From: Bacillus thuringiensis
GTDB lineage: Bacteria > Bacillota > Bacilli > Bacillales > Bacillaceae_G
Direction: 5' to 3'
Assembly (NCBI RefSeq): GCF_014932895.1
Contig: NZ_JACYOF010000009.1
Location: 62,001 to 126,000 of the forward strand
DNA length: 64,000 bases
The first letter of the stretch is position 1. Every line of letters begins with the position of its first letter. Below, piece after piece: positions 40,647-48,838 of the stretch. The notes under the pieces were generated by a model. That model saw only the letters and a program-made list of their open reading frames with translations. It did no database searches and had not been told where the DNA came from. A program made the position numbers and the translations under genes.

Positions 40647-41054
40647 ATGAAGGTAATGTGTATAAAAAATTCAGGAGATACATTTTCAGAGGGTTTATTA
40701 AAACAAGGATATAATCCAGACTCAATTATAAATTTAGAAATCTATAAGGAATATGTGGTTTATGGTATTAGTTCATTGAATGGAGAATTAGACTATCTAA
40801 TCTTAGGTGAAAATGAAAACTTGCCTTCATGGTACCCAGCCGAATTGTTTGAAGTATCTAATCCGTTACAACCTTTAGAATGGTATTTTGCAGATCATAA
40901 ACATAGTAAAGCGACAACAATAGAATATATATGGGGTTATAAAGAATTAGCTTTAAATGATAGACATGCTCTTGGTTTAATGGAAAGAGAGAATAAAGAT
41001 ATTGAAATATTTTTAAAGCGTAAAGCTGAAATTGATGAATTTGAGGAGTTGTAA
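40647..41054 (+). CDS. Putative immunity protein for the orphan toxin tip
   Basis: 135 aa from ATG 40647 (AGGAG 7 bases upstream; TTG 40641 is less well placed). Small acidic cytosolic protein (VMCIKNSGDTFSEGLLKQGY ... PLQPLEWYFADHKHSKATTI). It begins 24 bp after the orphan toxin stop and is followed by a terminator, mirroring the first module. Confidence 0.6.
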   Translation: MKVMCIKNSGDTFSEGLLKQGYNPDSIINLEIYKEYVVYGISSLNGELDYLILGENENLPSWYPAELFEVSNPLQPLEWYFADHKHSKATTIEYIWGYKELALNDRHALGLMERENKDIEIFLKRKAEIDEFEEL

Positions 41055-41078
41055 TAGTAAAAAATCTGATTAACTTAT

Positions 41079-41115
41079 AAAAAACGTAGGAATTAAATAT
41101 TCCTACGTTTTTATG
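41079..41115 (+). terminator. Terminator closing the orphan toxin-immunity module
   Basis: AAAAACGTAGGAAT pairs with ATTCCTACGTTTTT around a short AT loop. Confidence 0.75.
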
Positions 41116-41219
41116 TACATAGCATTTAAATGAACACCTTATTTTTTGAAAAAGTTGAAGGATCAAATGGAAGATTTTCTGGTTTACGATTTGAATCAAT
41201 ATGATATTTTCCAAATCGA

Positions 41220-41657
41220 GTCACAAAGCAGTCAAATGATTTTGGGGCAGATCTGATATTAAAGGGGAAAAATCGTATTGTCATCCAGGCGAAACGTTAC
41301 GGGATGAAAAATAGAGTCGGTATCAGTGCTGTACAAGAGATATATGCAGCGCAAGCCTATTACAAAGCACATGAGGGCTGGGTTGTAACGAACAGTGTGT
41401 ATACAAGGCAAGCGAAAGAATTAGCAGAGGTATGCAATGTAAAACTAATAGATCGTGTGGAACTTCAGAAATTGATTAATAAAATTAATCCCGAATATTC
41501 GGCTGAAGATGTGTATCAAGGAGTAAAACCTGCAGAACGGAAATGTCCGACATGTAAACATGATTTAGTCATTCGAAATTCGAATAAAACAGGAAATAAG
41601 TTTTTTGGCTGTTCCCAATATCCCACATGTACACATATAGAACCAATCAATACGTGA
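41220..41657 (+). pseudogene. 5'-truncated copy of the Mrr-like nuclease gene
   Basis: From VTKQSNDFGADLILKG onward it is nearly the same as residues 78-220 of the 35717 gene (IQAKRYGMKNRVGISAVQEI ... CSQYPTCTHIEP). The N-terminal 77 codons including the membrane helix are absent; an internal ATG at 41304 would omit the catalytic Asp and QxK. The zinc finger here has all four cysteines. A duplicated segment flanking the toxin modules. Confidence 0.85.
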
Positions 41658-41775
41658 GCTGTGATGAAAATCCAGCTCTTTTTATTTAGGCTCTATTAAA
41701 AATACTGCAAATGAATAATCCGCTATTATTTACGCACTCTAATCCATATTATGCAGTAAGTTTGGAGTCAATTAT

Positions 41776-42177
41776 ATGATTAAACGGAAACTGTTAATGA
41801 CATTTTGTGGAGTTATAATGATGGTTTTATTTACATCTCCAATAGAAGGAAAGGCAGAAAATATATCTAATAAAGATTTTTATGATTCTTATAATACTTT
41901 ATTAGCTCCTTACGCAAGTGAGACTATCCGAAGTAAACTTGGACCAGAACATCAGTATAGTTTAACGGATGCAAAAATTATAAAAATTGAGCGTTCCCAA
42001 AAATATACCTTCACCTTTATTGTAGTAGCTAAATATAGAACGTATACTAATGCTCACAATCCACCTAATCATGTTGTAACAATAACTTATAAAGTTAGTC
42101 CAAGCGGGGTAAAAGTTATCGATTTCAAACAAAAAAAGAAAGTGAGTTTACAACTCATTTTCTTTCTATATCAATAG
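41776..42177 (+). CDS. Secreted DUF3888-like protein
   Basis: 133 aa with signal peptide (LLMTFCGVIMMVLFTSPIEG). The body LLAPYASETIRSKLGPEHQY ... DAKIIKIERSQKYTFTFIVV and AHNPPNHVVTITYKV fits the DUF3888 family of B. cereus group secreted proteins. The last residues (KKKVSLQLIFFLYQ) arise from a hairpin-like sequence and differ from the usual end, so the 3' end may be altered. Between two Mrr-like copies. Confidence 0.6.
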   Translation: MIKRKLLMTFCGVIMMVLFTSPIEGKAENISNKDFYDSYNTLLAPYASETIRSKLGPEHQYSLTDAKIIKIERSQKYTFTFIVVAKYRTYTNAHNPPNHVVTITYKVSPSGVKVIDFKQKKKVSLQLIFFLYQ

Positions 42178-42195
42178 GTAGAGTAGCTAACTTTT

Positions 42196-42325
42196 GGAAT
42201 TCAAATAAAACAGGAAATAAGTTTTTTGCTTGTTCTTAATATCCAACATGTACACATACAGAACCAATGAATACATGAGCTGTGATGAAAATCCGGCCCT
42301 TTTTTCATTTGTTTAAAGAATGCAT
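42196..42325 (+). pseudogene. Third, short relic of the Mrr-like nuclease gene 3' end
   Basis: AATTCAAATAAAACAGGAAA ... GAACCAATGAATACATGAGC ... GAAAATCCGGC matches the last 80 bp and the 3' flank of the 35717 gene, with stop codons and no upstream part. Confidence 0.75.
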
Positions 42326-42492
42326 GAAAAAATTCAGTTTAACTAAAAAATGACCCTTCAGATTTAGTTTTATGGGGTTTTAATGGAGTCATTAATATAA
42401 TAAGTCGTATTTGTTATAAAAACGCATGTAAAGGGAGAAAGGGAATTTAAATGCGTTTTTAGGTTTTTTAGCGAAAATATAAAGGGTAGTCA

Positions 42493-42645
42493 TTATTTAC
42501 GACTTAACCCTTTCTCTACGAGCTGGCGAATTGCTTCATTTCGATTCTTCAGCTTATTTTCATGCCAATAATTTTCTATTTGTTCCACTTGTTCTTTTGT
42601 AAATGTAACTAAAATTTGAGTGTTCTTTTCTTTATTAACAGCCAT
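42493..42645 (-). CDS. Ribbon-helix-helix (CopG/Arc-like) small regulator
   Basis: 50 aa, MAVNKEKNTQILVTFTKEQV ... NEAIRQLVEKGL; AGGAGG 7 bases before the ATG. The beta strand followed by two helices is the RHH DNA-binding fold. It is divergent from the 42761 gene, with palindromic operators between them, so it probably represses both. Confidence 0.75.
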   Translation of the reverse strand: MAVNKEKNTQILVTFTKEQVEQIENYWHENKLKNRNEAIRQLVEKGLSRK

Positions 42646-42664
42646 GTTGTAACCTCCTCTATAA

Positions 42665-42745
42665 AAAGTATTATAAGTTATATAACTTATATTGACAACT
42701 AGAAAAACGAGTAATAAAATAGTTATATAAGTTATATAACTTTAT
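42665..42745. promoter_or_regulatory. Palindromic operators between RHH gene and 42761 ORF
   Basis: The palindrome AAGTTATATAACTT occurs near 42673 and again near 42729, with an additional half-site AGTTATATAA at 42720. Symmetrical AT-rich boxes of this kind fit an autoregulating RHH protein. Confidence 0.65.
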
Positions 42746-42760
42746 TGAGGAGGTTATTAT

Positions 42761-42949
42761 ATGGAACGGAAAATTAAAAAGATGATGGCTGATCTTCAAT
42801 TTATTATGAATCATGGTCAACTCAGTGTAGATTTGATGGATGTAGGCTAAAAAAGAATGCTTTTTAGTGCATTAGAAGCTACTGGAAAAAAGTTTAATGT
42901 GCATACAAATGAACAGAATGAAACAACCTTGTTCTTAGAGTTAGTTTAG
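42761..42949 (+). pseudogene. Small ORF interrupted by an in-frame stop, divergent from RHH gene
   Basis: ATG 42761 has GAGGAGG upstream. It reads MERKIKKMMADLQFIMNHGQ ... DLMDVG, then TAA (42848-42850), then continues in the same frame for 32 codons (RMLFSALEATGKKFNVHTNE ... LFLELV) to a TAG at 42949. Either a gene of about 62 codons with a nonsense mutation or two tiny genes. Not recognised. Confidence 0.5.
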
Positions 42950-42978
42950 TAAATTTACGTAATGAGGAGCTGTTAATA

Positions 42979-43239
42979 ATGGAACAGTTAACCATTTTTG
43001 ACGTAATGGATGAAACTAAAAATAAGCTTTATGAGATGTTAGAGAAAAATGGATTAAATTATAAGATTCATAAGTACTATTTATATTCGAATTATGAAGG
43101 GGCTGTTCAGTATTACTATATAAGAACAACTGACAATACAATTATTGATTTGTGTATCTCTGATTTTCCTGAAATCTTCGCTATCCATAAAGAATTTAGC
43201 GATAAACAAATTAGAAAAATATATAACTGGAACCTATAA
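42979..43239 (+). CDS. Hypothetical 86-aa protein
   Basis: AGGAG upstream of the ATG. MEQLTIFDVMDETKNKLYEM ... YYYIRTTDNTIIDLCISDFP: alpha/beta, no signal. Not recognised. It begins 29 bp after the interrupted ORF and may be in its operon. Confidence 0.55.
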   Translation: MEQLTIFDVMDETKNKLYEMLEKNGLNYKIHKYYLYSNYEGAVQYYYIRTTDNTIIDLCISDFPEIFAIHKEFSDKQIRKIYNWNL

Positions 43240-43280
43240 GTCTATATAAATAACAAATTTAATTAATGGGGGAATGAAGA

Positions 43281-43382
43281 ATGAAGATTGCTGTATCGGA
43301 ATGGAAAGCATTGAAAAAAGAAACAAAGTTAAAGCTATTGCGTTATGCGATGTTAGAAAGCAGGTATAAGTACGCAAAATAA
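43281..43382 (+). CDS. Small basic 33-aa ORF
   Basis: GGGGGAA upstream. MKIAVSEWKALKKETKLKLL, rich in Lys. Too short for family assignment. A hairpin follows the stop codon: GCTCTTTATTTGC / GCAAACAAAGAGC. Confidence 0.4.
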   Translation: MKIAVSEWKALKKETKLKLLRYAMLESRYKYAK

Positions 43383-43508
43383 AAGCTCTTTATTTGCAAA
43401 AGCAAACAAAGAGCAAAGTCATGAGTGACCGTCTAGGAAAGAAATTGGCGGATTTCTTTCCCATATATTTTAACATATAAAAAATTATACAGAAAAGGGG
43501 CATGGAGA

Positions 43509-43619
43509 ATGAGAGAAGGTCGTATTTCCTTTCAGAAAAGATGGAAAGAAATTCTTGTTATGATCGTTAGTTTTTGGATCATTATGTTTCTCGTGTATGG
43601 TGAAAGCCTGTTACAATAG
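43509..43619 (+). CDS. Small membrane protein (36 aa)
   Basis: AAAGGGGCATGGAG lies upstream of ATG 43509. Basic start then WKEILVMIVSFWIIMFLVYG, a single membrane helix. Function unknown. Confidence 0.45.
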   Translation: MREGRISFQKRWKEILVMIVSFWIIMFLVYGESLLQ

Positions 43620-43669
43620 TTAAGAATAACTTGGGTACAAATTGATAATGAGATGGGGAAAGATGCTAG

Positions 43670-43948
43670 ATGAAAGCAACCGGAGTGACTAGAAAAGTAG
43701 ATGATTTAGGACGTGTAGTAATTCCAAAGGAACTTAGAAATACGCTTGGTATTAAAGAAAAATCACCATTAGAGATTTTTGTAGAAGGTGAAGACATTGT
43801 TTTACAGAAGTATCAACCTGGTGGTGTTTGTGCATTAACAGGAGAAGTGTCAAATCGTAACATATCATTAGCAAATGGTAAGATAGCATTAAGTCCAGAA
43901 GGTGCGGAATTATTAATAAAAGAAATAGAACAATACCTTGTAAAATAA
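43670..43948 (+). CDS. abrB-like: AbrB-family transition-state regulator paralogue
   Basis: 92 aa. MKATGVTRKVDDLGRVVIPK is the unmistakable AbrB/Abh swapped-hairpin DNA-binding head; the C-terminal half (CALTGEVSNRNISLANGKIA) is the multimerisation domain. GGGG upstream. Plasmid AbrB copies in the B. cereus group can influence virulence and host transition-state genes; the target here is unknown. Confidence 0.9.
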   Translation: MKATGVTRKVDDLGRVVIPKELRNTLGIKEKSPLEIFVEGEDIVLQKYQPGGVCALTGEVSNRNISLANGKIALSPEGAELLIKEIEQYLVK

Positions 43949-43950
43949 GA

Positions 43951-43976
43951 GGCTCCTTTCAAGGGGCTTTTTTAGA
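43951..43976 (+). terminator. Terminator after abrB-like gene
   Basis: AGGCTCCTTTCAAGGGGCTTTTTT, a short GC stem with a T run, 3 bp after the stop. Confidence 0.7.
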
Positions 43977-44470
43977 CTTAACATTATAATTTCACGTACC
44001 GTAATAATTAATAAAAAACAAAAAACCCAATTAATAGTCTACATTAAAGCTTCTGCCTAACTAATCATCTAAATGGATAATGTATTGTTTGTTTTGGATA
44101 CTACTTCATGTAAAATGGACATTTTATTTATATTTTGGTTTCAAATCGTTTTACAAAGTAGCTCAATGTCCTTATAAGGGGGCCTATATCATTTGGGGAA
44201 AATTGTACGCCAAGGACTACAAACCCTTATCATTGCAGTATTTTTTAAAGATGAGTACATGTTCAGAAAGATAAAAATTTAAGCTTAGTTGAACATTGAT
44301 TTGATAAATGGCTTTTTATATTGAAAAAGTTCCTAGATATCATAATTTTTTATCATTTTATGAAAGACTTTTGTAATACTTATGCAAGAAATTTGAAAGG
44401 TATTTAAATTAAGCTAAGTTTAGAAATGTGAACTTAAAAGTAAATATTTTTACAAAAAGAGGAGAACGAA
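43977..44470. other. Intergenic region upstream of the 732-aa secreted protein
   Basis: AT-rich. A 64-codon frame at 44080 lacks an RBS and is not supported. The promoter of the downstream gene is expected here. AAGCTTAG / CTAAGCTT-type repeats (44281, 44409) were seen, but no PlcR box. Confidence 0.4.
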
Positions 44471-46669
44471 ATGAAAAAGAAATTTAAAACAACTGGAATT
44501 GGAAGAAAGGTAATCCCTGCAACAGCAGCACTAGGTATTCTGTTTTCTATGGCTCCTATTGCAGAAAATAAGGCTAGCGCAGGTATAGGTGCTACCATCC
44601 TTGATGTGGGGATTACTTCATTAGGTATAGTGAAAGACATTTATGAAGGAATTGGGATAGAGGTGGGAGATCCTGATTTAACAGATTACACTGGTCCTTA
44701 TGCTGAAAATGTATCTTACAGAGCTCCAAGTTTTAAATCTGGAGAATTTAATATTTCTATGCATCATACGAAAGATGATTCAAATTTTACTAGACCGGTT
44801 AAAGTACTTTATCCAGATGGAAAAAGTGAGATTCATAACTTAAAATCAGGGCAACAGCTTAAGCTTACAGAAGCGGGTACAATTGTAGATCTAAATCCTT
44901 ATGCAGAATCTTCTTCAGAACACAACCTTCTTTACATTACACAAGAACAGTTGGATGAAGGGAAAACTGGAGTTGCCCTTAACCAATCTATCACTATATA
45001 TGTAGAAAAAACATCTGGTCAAAATAAAATTATTGTTGACGAATTTTATAAGAAGAGATTTGGAGCAAATTCTCTTGATGGCTTTAAAGGTTTAGGAGTG
45101 GACCGTTTTTCTTATTTAACAGAGGAACAAAAGAAAGTTGCAACAATGACTTCCCATCCGGTAGATAGAACAGTTCTTTCGAATTATGTTACAAATAATC
45201 CTAAAGCTCTTGCAGATTTTAATAACCGATCAACAAATATACTAGCAAATGCTGAGTTCATTCTAGAAACATCTATTTCATTACCATATAGTAAACTAAA
45301 TGATGGTAAACCTTATCAAATTATCCCTTACAAAAAAGGAACAAATAAAGTAATCGTAAAAACAGGTTCAAAATATCTTTCTGGAAAAGAAGGAAATAAT
45401 CTTCAATATTCCGATTCCATTGGCGATGATGAAGTGTTTGAACTTGTTCAGACAGGAAATTCTTATGACGGTAAATTCCAATTTCATTTGAATAACAAAA
45501 ACGGAGTAAGTTTGGCTGGTAATGCGTATGTTCAAGAATTTGGAACTGATTGGAGTTTCAACTCTGAAATTAATTTCCCTGATAAAAACAACAATGAAAT
45601 TCATAATTGGTTAAAAGAGTGGTATCCGGGTAAAGAAAATGAGAGACAAAAGTATGACGGAGTACAGTTTGTAGCTGATGAAAAAGATTCTACTAAATAT
45701 CGTGCAAAAGACTCCTCTGGAAACGTAATAAAGAATAGTTGGGTAAACCGAGGTGATGAGTACTTTTTTGCAGATGCTGATGGAGTTCTCATGACAGGTT
45801 GGCAAGAAATTGAGGGGAAAACTTATTATTTTTCATCGCCTTATGGCAAAATGGTTACTGGAGGTGGAAGTGATTCACAGGTTGATGGTAAGTGGTATAA
45901 CTTCAACGATTCCGGTGTTCTGCAACGATCAGCCTGGAAAGGTGATGAATATTCCGATGCTGATGGAGTAGTTGTTAAAGAAGGTCTACAAGAAATCGAT
46001 GGAAAAATTTATTATTTTAAAGATTACAGCGTAAATAAAAAGGAAATACGTTTAGAAGATCAAAATAAAATTATTCACGTTTCAGACAAAGGTGTACTTG
46101 AGAGAGTTTCTAATCTAAATGGAGAAGCTATAAACAGCCTTGTTCATGTTAATTTTGACAACAAATCATTAGTATTTAATAAAGATGGTTCAATTTTGAA
46201 AACAGGAATCAACAAAAATGGGAACACAATAGCATATTATAGTTTAGAAGATGGAGATTTCTACACTGGTTGGAAAGTAATAGAAGGAAAAAGATACTAT
46301 TTCACAAATGGCGTCAATTATACGTTCAATGAGTATAAAGAGATTGACGGGAAAAAATATTATTTTCATGAAGACGGATCAGCTAACCAAGCAGGGTTTG
46401 AAAAAATTGATGGTAAGATATACCACTTTGACAATAACGGTGTAGCACAAACGGGCTGGCAAACTATCGATAATAAATATTATTACTTCGGCGAGGATGG
46501 AGCAGCTAAAACAGGATGGTTCCAAGTTGGTGGTGGATATAGACCTTGGCCTCTTGCATACGGATACCTTTGGTATTGTGCTAGAGAAGATGGTTCACTT
46601 TATGCAGACGGTTGGTTTAAAATCGGCGGTAAAGATTATCAATTTGACCAGTGGGGACATAAAATGTAA
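44471..46669 (+). CDS. Secreted 732-aa protein: unknown N-terminal module plus cell-wall-binding repeats
   Basis: AGAGGAG upstream. Signal peptide (VIPATAALGILFSMAPIAEN ... ASA). Residues 40-300 have no recognised family (SLDGFKGLGVDRFSYLTEEQ, DRTVLSNYVTNNPKALADFN). Residues 300-410 look beta-trefoil-like (KVIVKTGSKYLSGKEGNNLQ ... GKFQFHLNNKNGVSLAGNAY). From about 430 to the end are roughly ten CW-binding repeats (GWQEIEGKTYYFSSPYGKMV; YYFHEDGSANQAGFEKIDGK). A trefoil plus wall/glycan-binding tail and the neighbouring Toxin_10 gene suggest a secreted toxin or adhesin. Related repeats occur in the 16177 and 36663 proteins. Confidence 0.65.
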   Translation: MKKKFKTTGIGRKVIPATAALGILFSMAPIAENKASAGIGATILDVGITSLGIVKDIYEGIGIEVGDPDLTDYTGPYAENVSYRAPSFKSGEFNISMHHTKDDSNFTRPVKVLYPDGKSEIHNLKSGQQLKLTEAGTIVDLNPYAESSSEHNLLYITQEQLDEGKTGVALNQSITIYVEKTSGQNKIIVDEFYKKRFGANSLDGFKGLGVDRFSYLTEEQKKVATMTSHPVDRTVLSNYVTNNPKALADFNNRSTNILANAEFILETSISLPYSKLNDGKPYQIIPYKKGTNKVIVKTGSKYLSGKEGNNLQYSDSIGDDEVFELVQTGNSYDGKFQFHLNNKNGVSLAGNAYVQEFGTDWSFNSEINFPDKNNNEIHNWLKEWYPGKENERQKYDGVQFVADEKDSTKYRAKDSSGNVIKNSWVNRGDEYFFADADGVLMTGWQEIEGKTYYFSSPYGKMVTGGGSDSQVDGKWYNFNDSGVLQRSAWKGDEYSDADGVVVKEGLQEIDGKIYYFKDYSVNKKEIRLEDQNKIIHVSDKGVLERVSNLNGEAINSLVHVNFDNKSLVFNKDGSILKTGINKNGNTIAYYSLEDGDFYTGWKVIEGKRYYFTNGVNYTFNEYKEIDGKKYYFHEDGSANQAGFEKIDGKIYHFDNNGVAQTGWQTIDNKYYYFGEDGAAKTGWFQVGGGYRPWPLAYGYLWYCAREDGSLYADGWFKIGGKDYQFDQWGHKM

Positions 46670-46890
46670 CCGCCTAAAAGAAATGTGAGTATAACTAGAT
46701 CACTTGACAAGGAGTCTTCGCGTACAAGATGTTCTTGCGCAAGATGCCTTTGATAAACATGAAATCGGGAAAGCTATGAATAATGTTCAAAAGACATACT
46801 CGTTAGTATTGCAAATGCTACTAAATTTCCTAAAAGAATTTTTTTCATGTGCTTCTCTCCTCACAGTTCTTCCTTTTAAATATAGCAAGG
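46670..46890. other. Short gap with relic of a signal-peptide ORF
   Basis: On the minus strand at 46779-46853, GTGAGGAGAG precedes ATGAAAAAAATTC and encodes MKKILLGNLVAFAILTSMSF..., stopping after 24 codons. It may be the start of a deleted secreted protein or Phr-type peptide gene. Confidence 0.35.
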
Positions 46891-46918
46891 GAAACCCCCT
46901 CATTTTTGAGGGGGTTTC
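46891..46918. terminator. Strong bidirectional terminator between the two secreted-protein genes
   Basis: GAAACCCCCTCA-TTTT-TGAGGGGGTTTC, a perfect 12-bp stem, between convergent genes. Confidence 0.8.
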
Positions 46919-46971
46919 ATCACTTCGTTTTGCTTGTCCCTTTACTATTGACACATATCGCAATATATTTC

Positions 46972-48141
46972 TTAATTAGTTATTGTTCTTACTAGTGTTT
47001 GATTCTTATCTCTTACACTCCAAGGATCTGAAACAGTTGAACCGTCTGTTCTTTTTAACGTATATTTTGTTACCAATTGATATGCTGTAAATCCTGTGTT
47101 TTTACCAGATATACTTGTAATAGTCTTTTCCTCTGTTTCTTCTTTTGAATCCGTAGAAGTTTTACTAACTTCTGTTTGTAATGTTTTTGAAATACCATAT
47201 TTAAGTGATGCAGATGTGTCTCCAAATTTGAATCCTAGGTCTGCTCCAAAGTTCATAGAAAGCGTGTCAGTCATTTTTTGTTGATCTACAATACTTACAC
47301 CTGTTTTAACTGTATACTTACTAGAGGAACCAGCAGGAATAATTTCTGAACGTACTCTTTCCCAATATTCTTCTTTTACTAAAACATAATATGGTGAATT
47401 GTGTATTTTTGTATAATCACTCGCACCATTATCCTTTACCATAATAGATGGTATTAAAGATGCCCCGACAACAACAGACCCTGAAGCTTGAGGTAATTGT
47501 TGGTCAATAGATCCATTTGGATTATAATCTGGAGCATTAGGTCTAGTTCCTACAGCAGGTAAAGTTGGTAATTTTATTCCACTTGGAGAATAATTAATCT
47601 GAAATACCCTATCTGAATCAGAAGGATTTGCCTCATCCAAATCTACATAATCCGCCCATCCATCCATAAGGTACATTCCCCCCCAAGATGCAACTTTCCC
47701 ATTTCCTTGGTTCACAATTTCATAATAATTACTTCCTTTGTCCCGTAAATACCATTGTTCAGTAGCGGCACCAGTCCAATTCTTTTGATTCAGAGCATTA
47801 GGGCCAAATCCACCATCACCGGAATTACCAAATGAAGCATTACCACCAATTGATACAGGTTTTCCACTATTTTTGTTTACAATTGCATATTTTTCTCCAT
47901 CAAGTGGAAAAAATATAAATTGTTCATTGTCACCACGATCTCCATTCCATAAAAGAATCGCTCTATCATTATCAGTAGACCCTCTAGATACATCCCAAAC
48001 TATGCTCTGATTAGCTTTTAAATTAATAGTATAATAACGATCTTTCTCCGGAGTTGCTGCTTGACTTGCAGGTGCAAAGATAGTTAGAGCCATTGCTCCA
48101 GCAAATAAACCTGTCATAGTTTTTTTTGATAGAAATTTCAT
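46972..48141 (-). CDS. Secreted Toxin_10-family (BinA/BinB/Cry35-like) protein with ricin-type lectin head
   Basis: 389 aa from ATG 48141 (GGGGGAAC 5 bases upstream; the longer frame to 48210 is not needed). Signal peptide (MTGLFAGAMALTIFAPASQA). Residues 30-180 form a beta-trefoil with ricin-like NEQFIFFPLDGEKYAIVNKN and EQWYLRDKGSNYYEIVNQGN. Residues 185-389 match the Toxin_10 domain as in Cry35: SPSGIKLPTLPAVGT, NPNGSIDQQLPQ, SLIPSIMVKDNG, NSPYYVLVKEEYWERV, then the pore-forming beta region (SMNFGADLGFKFG). Family members are insecticidal and usually crystal-forming; this one is instead exported. Confidence 0.85.
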   Translation of the reverse strand: MKFLSKKTMTGLFAGAMALTIFAPASQAATPEKDRYYTINLKANQSIVWDVSRGSTDNDRAILLWNGDRGDNEQFIFFPLDGEKYAIVNKNSGKPVSIGGNASFGNSGDGGFGPNALNQKNWTGAATEQWYLRDKGSNYYEIVNQGNGKVASWGGMYLMDGWADYVDLDEANPSDSDRVFQINYSPSGIKLPTLPAVGTRPNAPDYNPNGSIDQQLPQASGSVVVGASLIPSIMVKDNGASDYTKIHNSPYYVLVKEEYWERVRSEIIPAGSSSKYTVKTGVSIVDQQKMTDTLSMNFGADLGFKFGDTSASLKYGISKTLQTEVSKTSTDSKEETEEKTITSISGKNTGFTAYQLVTKYTLKRTDGSTVSDPWSVRDKNQTLVRTITN

Positions 48142-48695
48142 AACGTTCCCCCTAATTTTCTTGTCAGCAAGATCCCTACAAATTACAAAAGATGAAATTA
48201 AACTGTACATTGCCTATACTTTTACACCAAAATTAAATAAGATCATTTTTGCTATGTAGAGACTTGTAACACTATTTTTTACAAATGTGATACTTTTGTG
48301 ATTCTAGATTATTTTCAAGCGTAATTAACTGAGTATTGAGAAAATTAATTCGACATAATGTTACTTGCAAATTTACTGCACTTTTATTCGTATAATCTTC
48401 TCCTTTCCCCATTGGTCATACCAATTACACCTTTATTAAAGCATTAAATTTTCAATGCGTAAATAGTAGAATTTTGTCGATTACATTCAATAATTTATCT
48501 ATTGCGTATTAATACGAGGAGGAATATTATACTTCTATAATAAGTGTTTAATATCATTTAAGTAATTATAATAGTTACAACTTGATATATCTGGCTAAAA
48601 ATAATAATTTTAATCCACGAAAAATATTTAATAAATTTCAAATGTTTTTAACTATAATTTAATCATACTCTGCATATCAATTTCCTTTATATGGA

Positions 48696-48711
48696 TATGC
48701 AAAATTGCATA
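48696..48711. promoter_or_regulatory. PlcR box
   Basis: TATGCAAAATTGCATA matches the consensus TATGNAN4TNCATA exactly. PlcR is the quorum-responsive activator of secreted virulence factors in the B. cereus group. It lies 555 bp upstream of the Toxin_10 start and 128 bp upstream of the DUF2975 gene. Confidence 0.7.
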
Positions 48712-48724
48712 TTATTCAATCAAT

Positions 48725-48773
48725 GTTTACCGTTACATTTTTAATGATAAACATTAAAAATGTAACGGTAAAC
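48725..48773. promoter_or_regulatory. Perfect 22-bp inverted repeat upstream of DUF2975 gene
   Basis: GTTTACCGTTACATTTTT.. (48725-48746) and its exact complement (48752-48773) flank a 5-base loop. The right arm motif AATGTAACGGTAAACATCGG recurs as AATGTAATGATAAACATCGG directly downstream (48780-48799). Probably operators for the linked XRE regulator. Confidence 0.65.
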
Positions 48774-48838
48774 ATCGGAAATGTAATGATAAACATCGGA
48801 AATCGTGCTATGTTAATAAAAAAAATGGAGTGAAAAAT

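Larger units (their letters stand above)
48142..48838. other. Divergent control region between Toxin_10 gene and DUF2975 operon
   Basis: About 700 bp without a gene. Contains a perfect PlcR box (48696-48711) and a perfect 22-bp hairpin with extra repeats (48725-48815). The long leader on the toxin side (about 550 bp from box to ATG) is notable. Confidence 0.5.

Noticed and set aside
44080-44274. 64-codon frame upstream of 44471
   Set aside because: No RBS, and composition typical of non-coding AT-rich sequence.
46704-46979. 91-codon plus-strand frame after the 732-aa gene
   Set aside because: Runs through a strong terminator and the 3' end of the opposite gene; only the first 30 codons look protein-like and no family was recognised.
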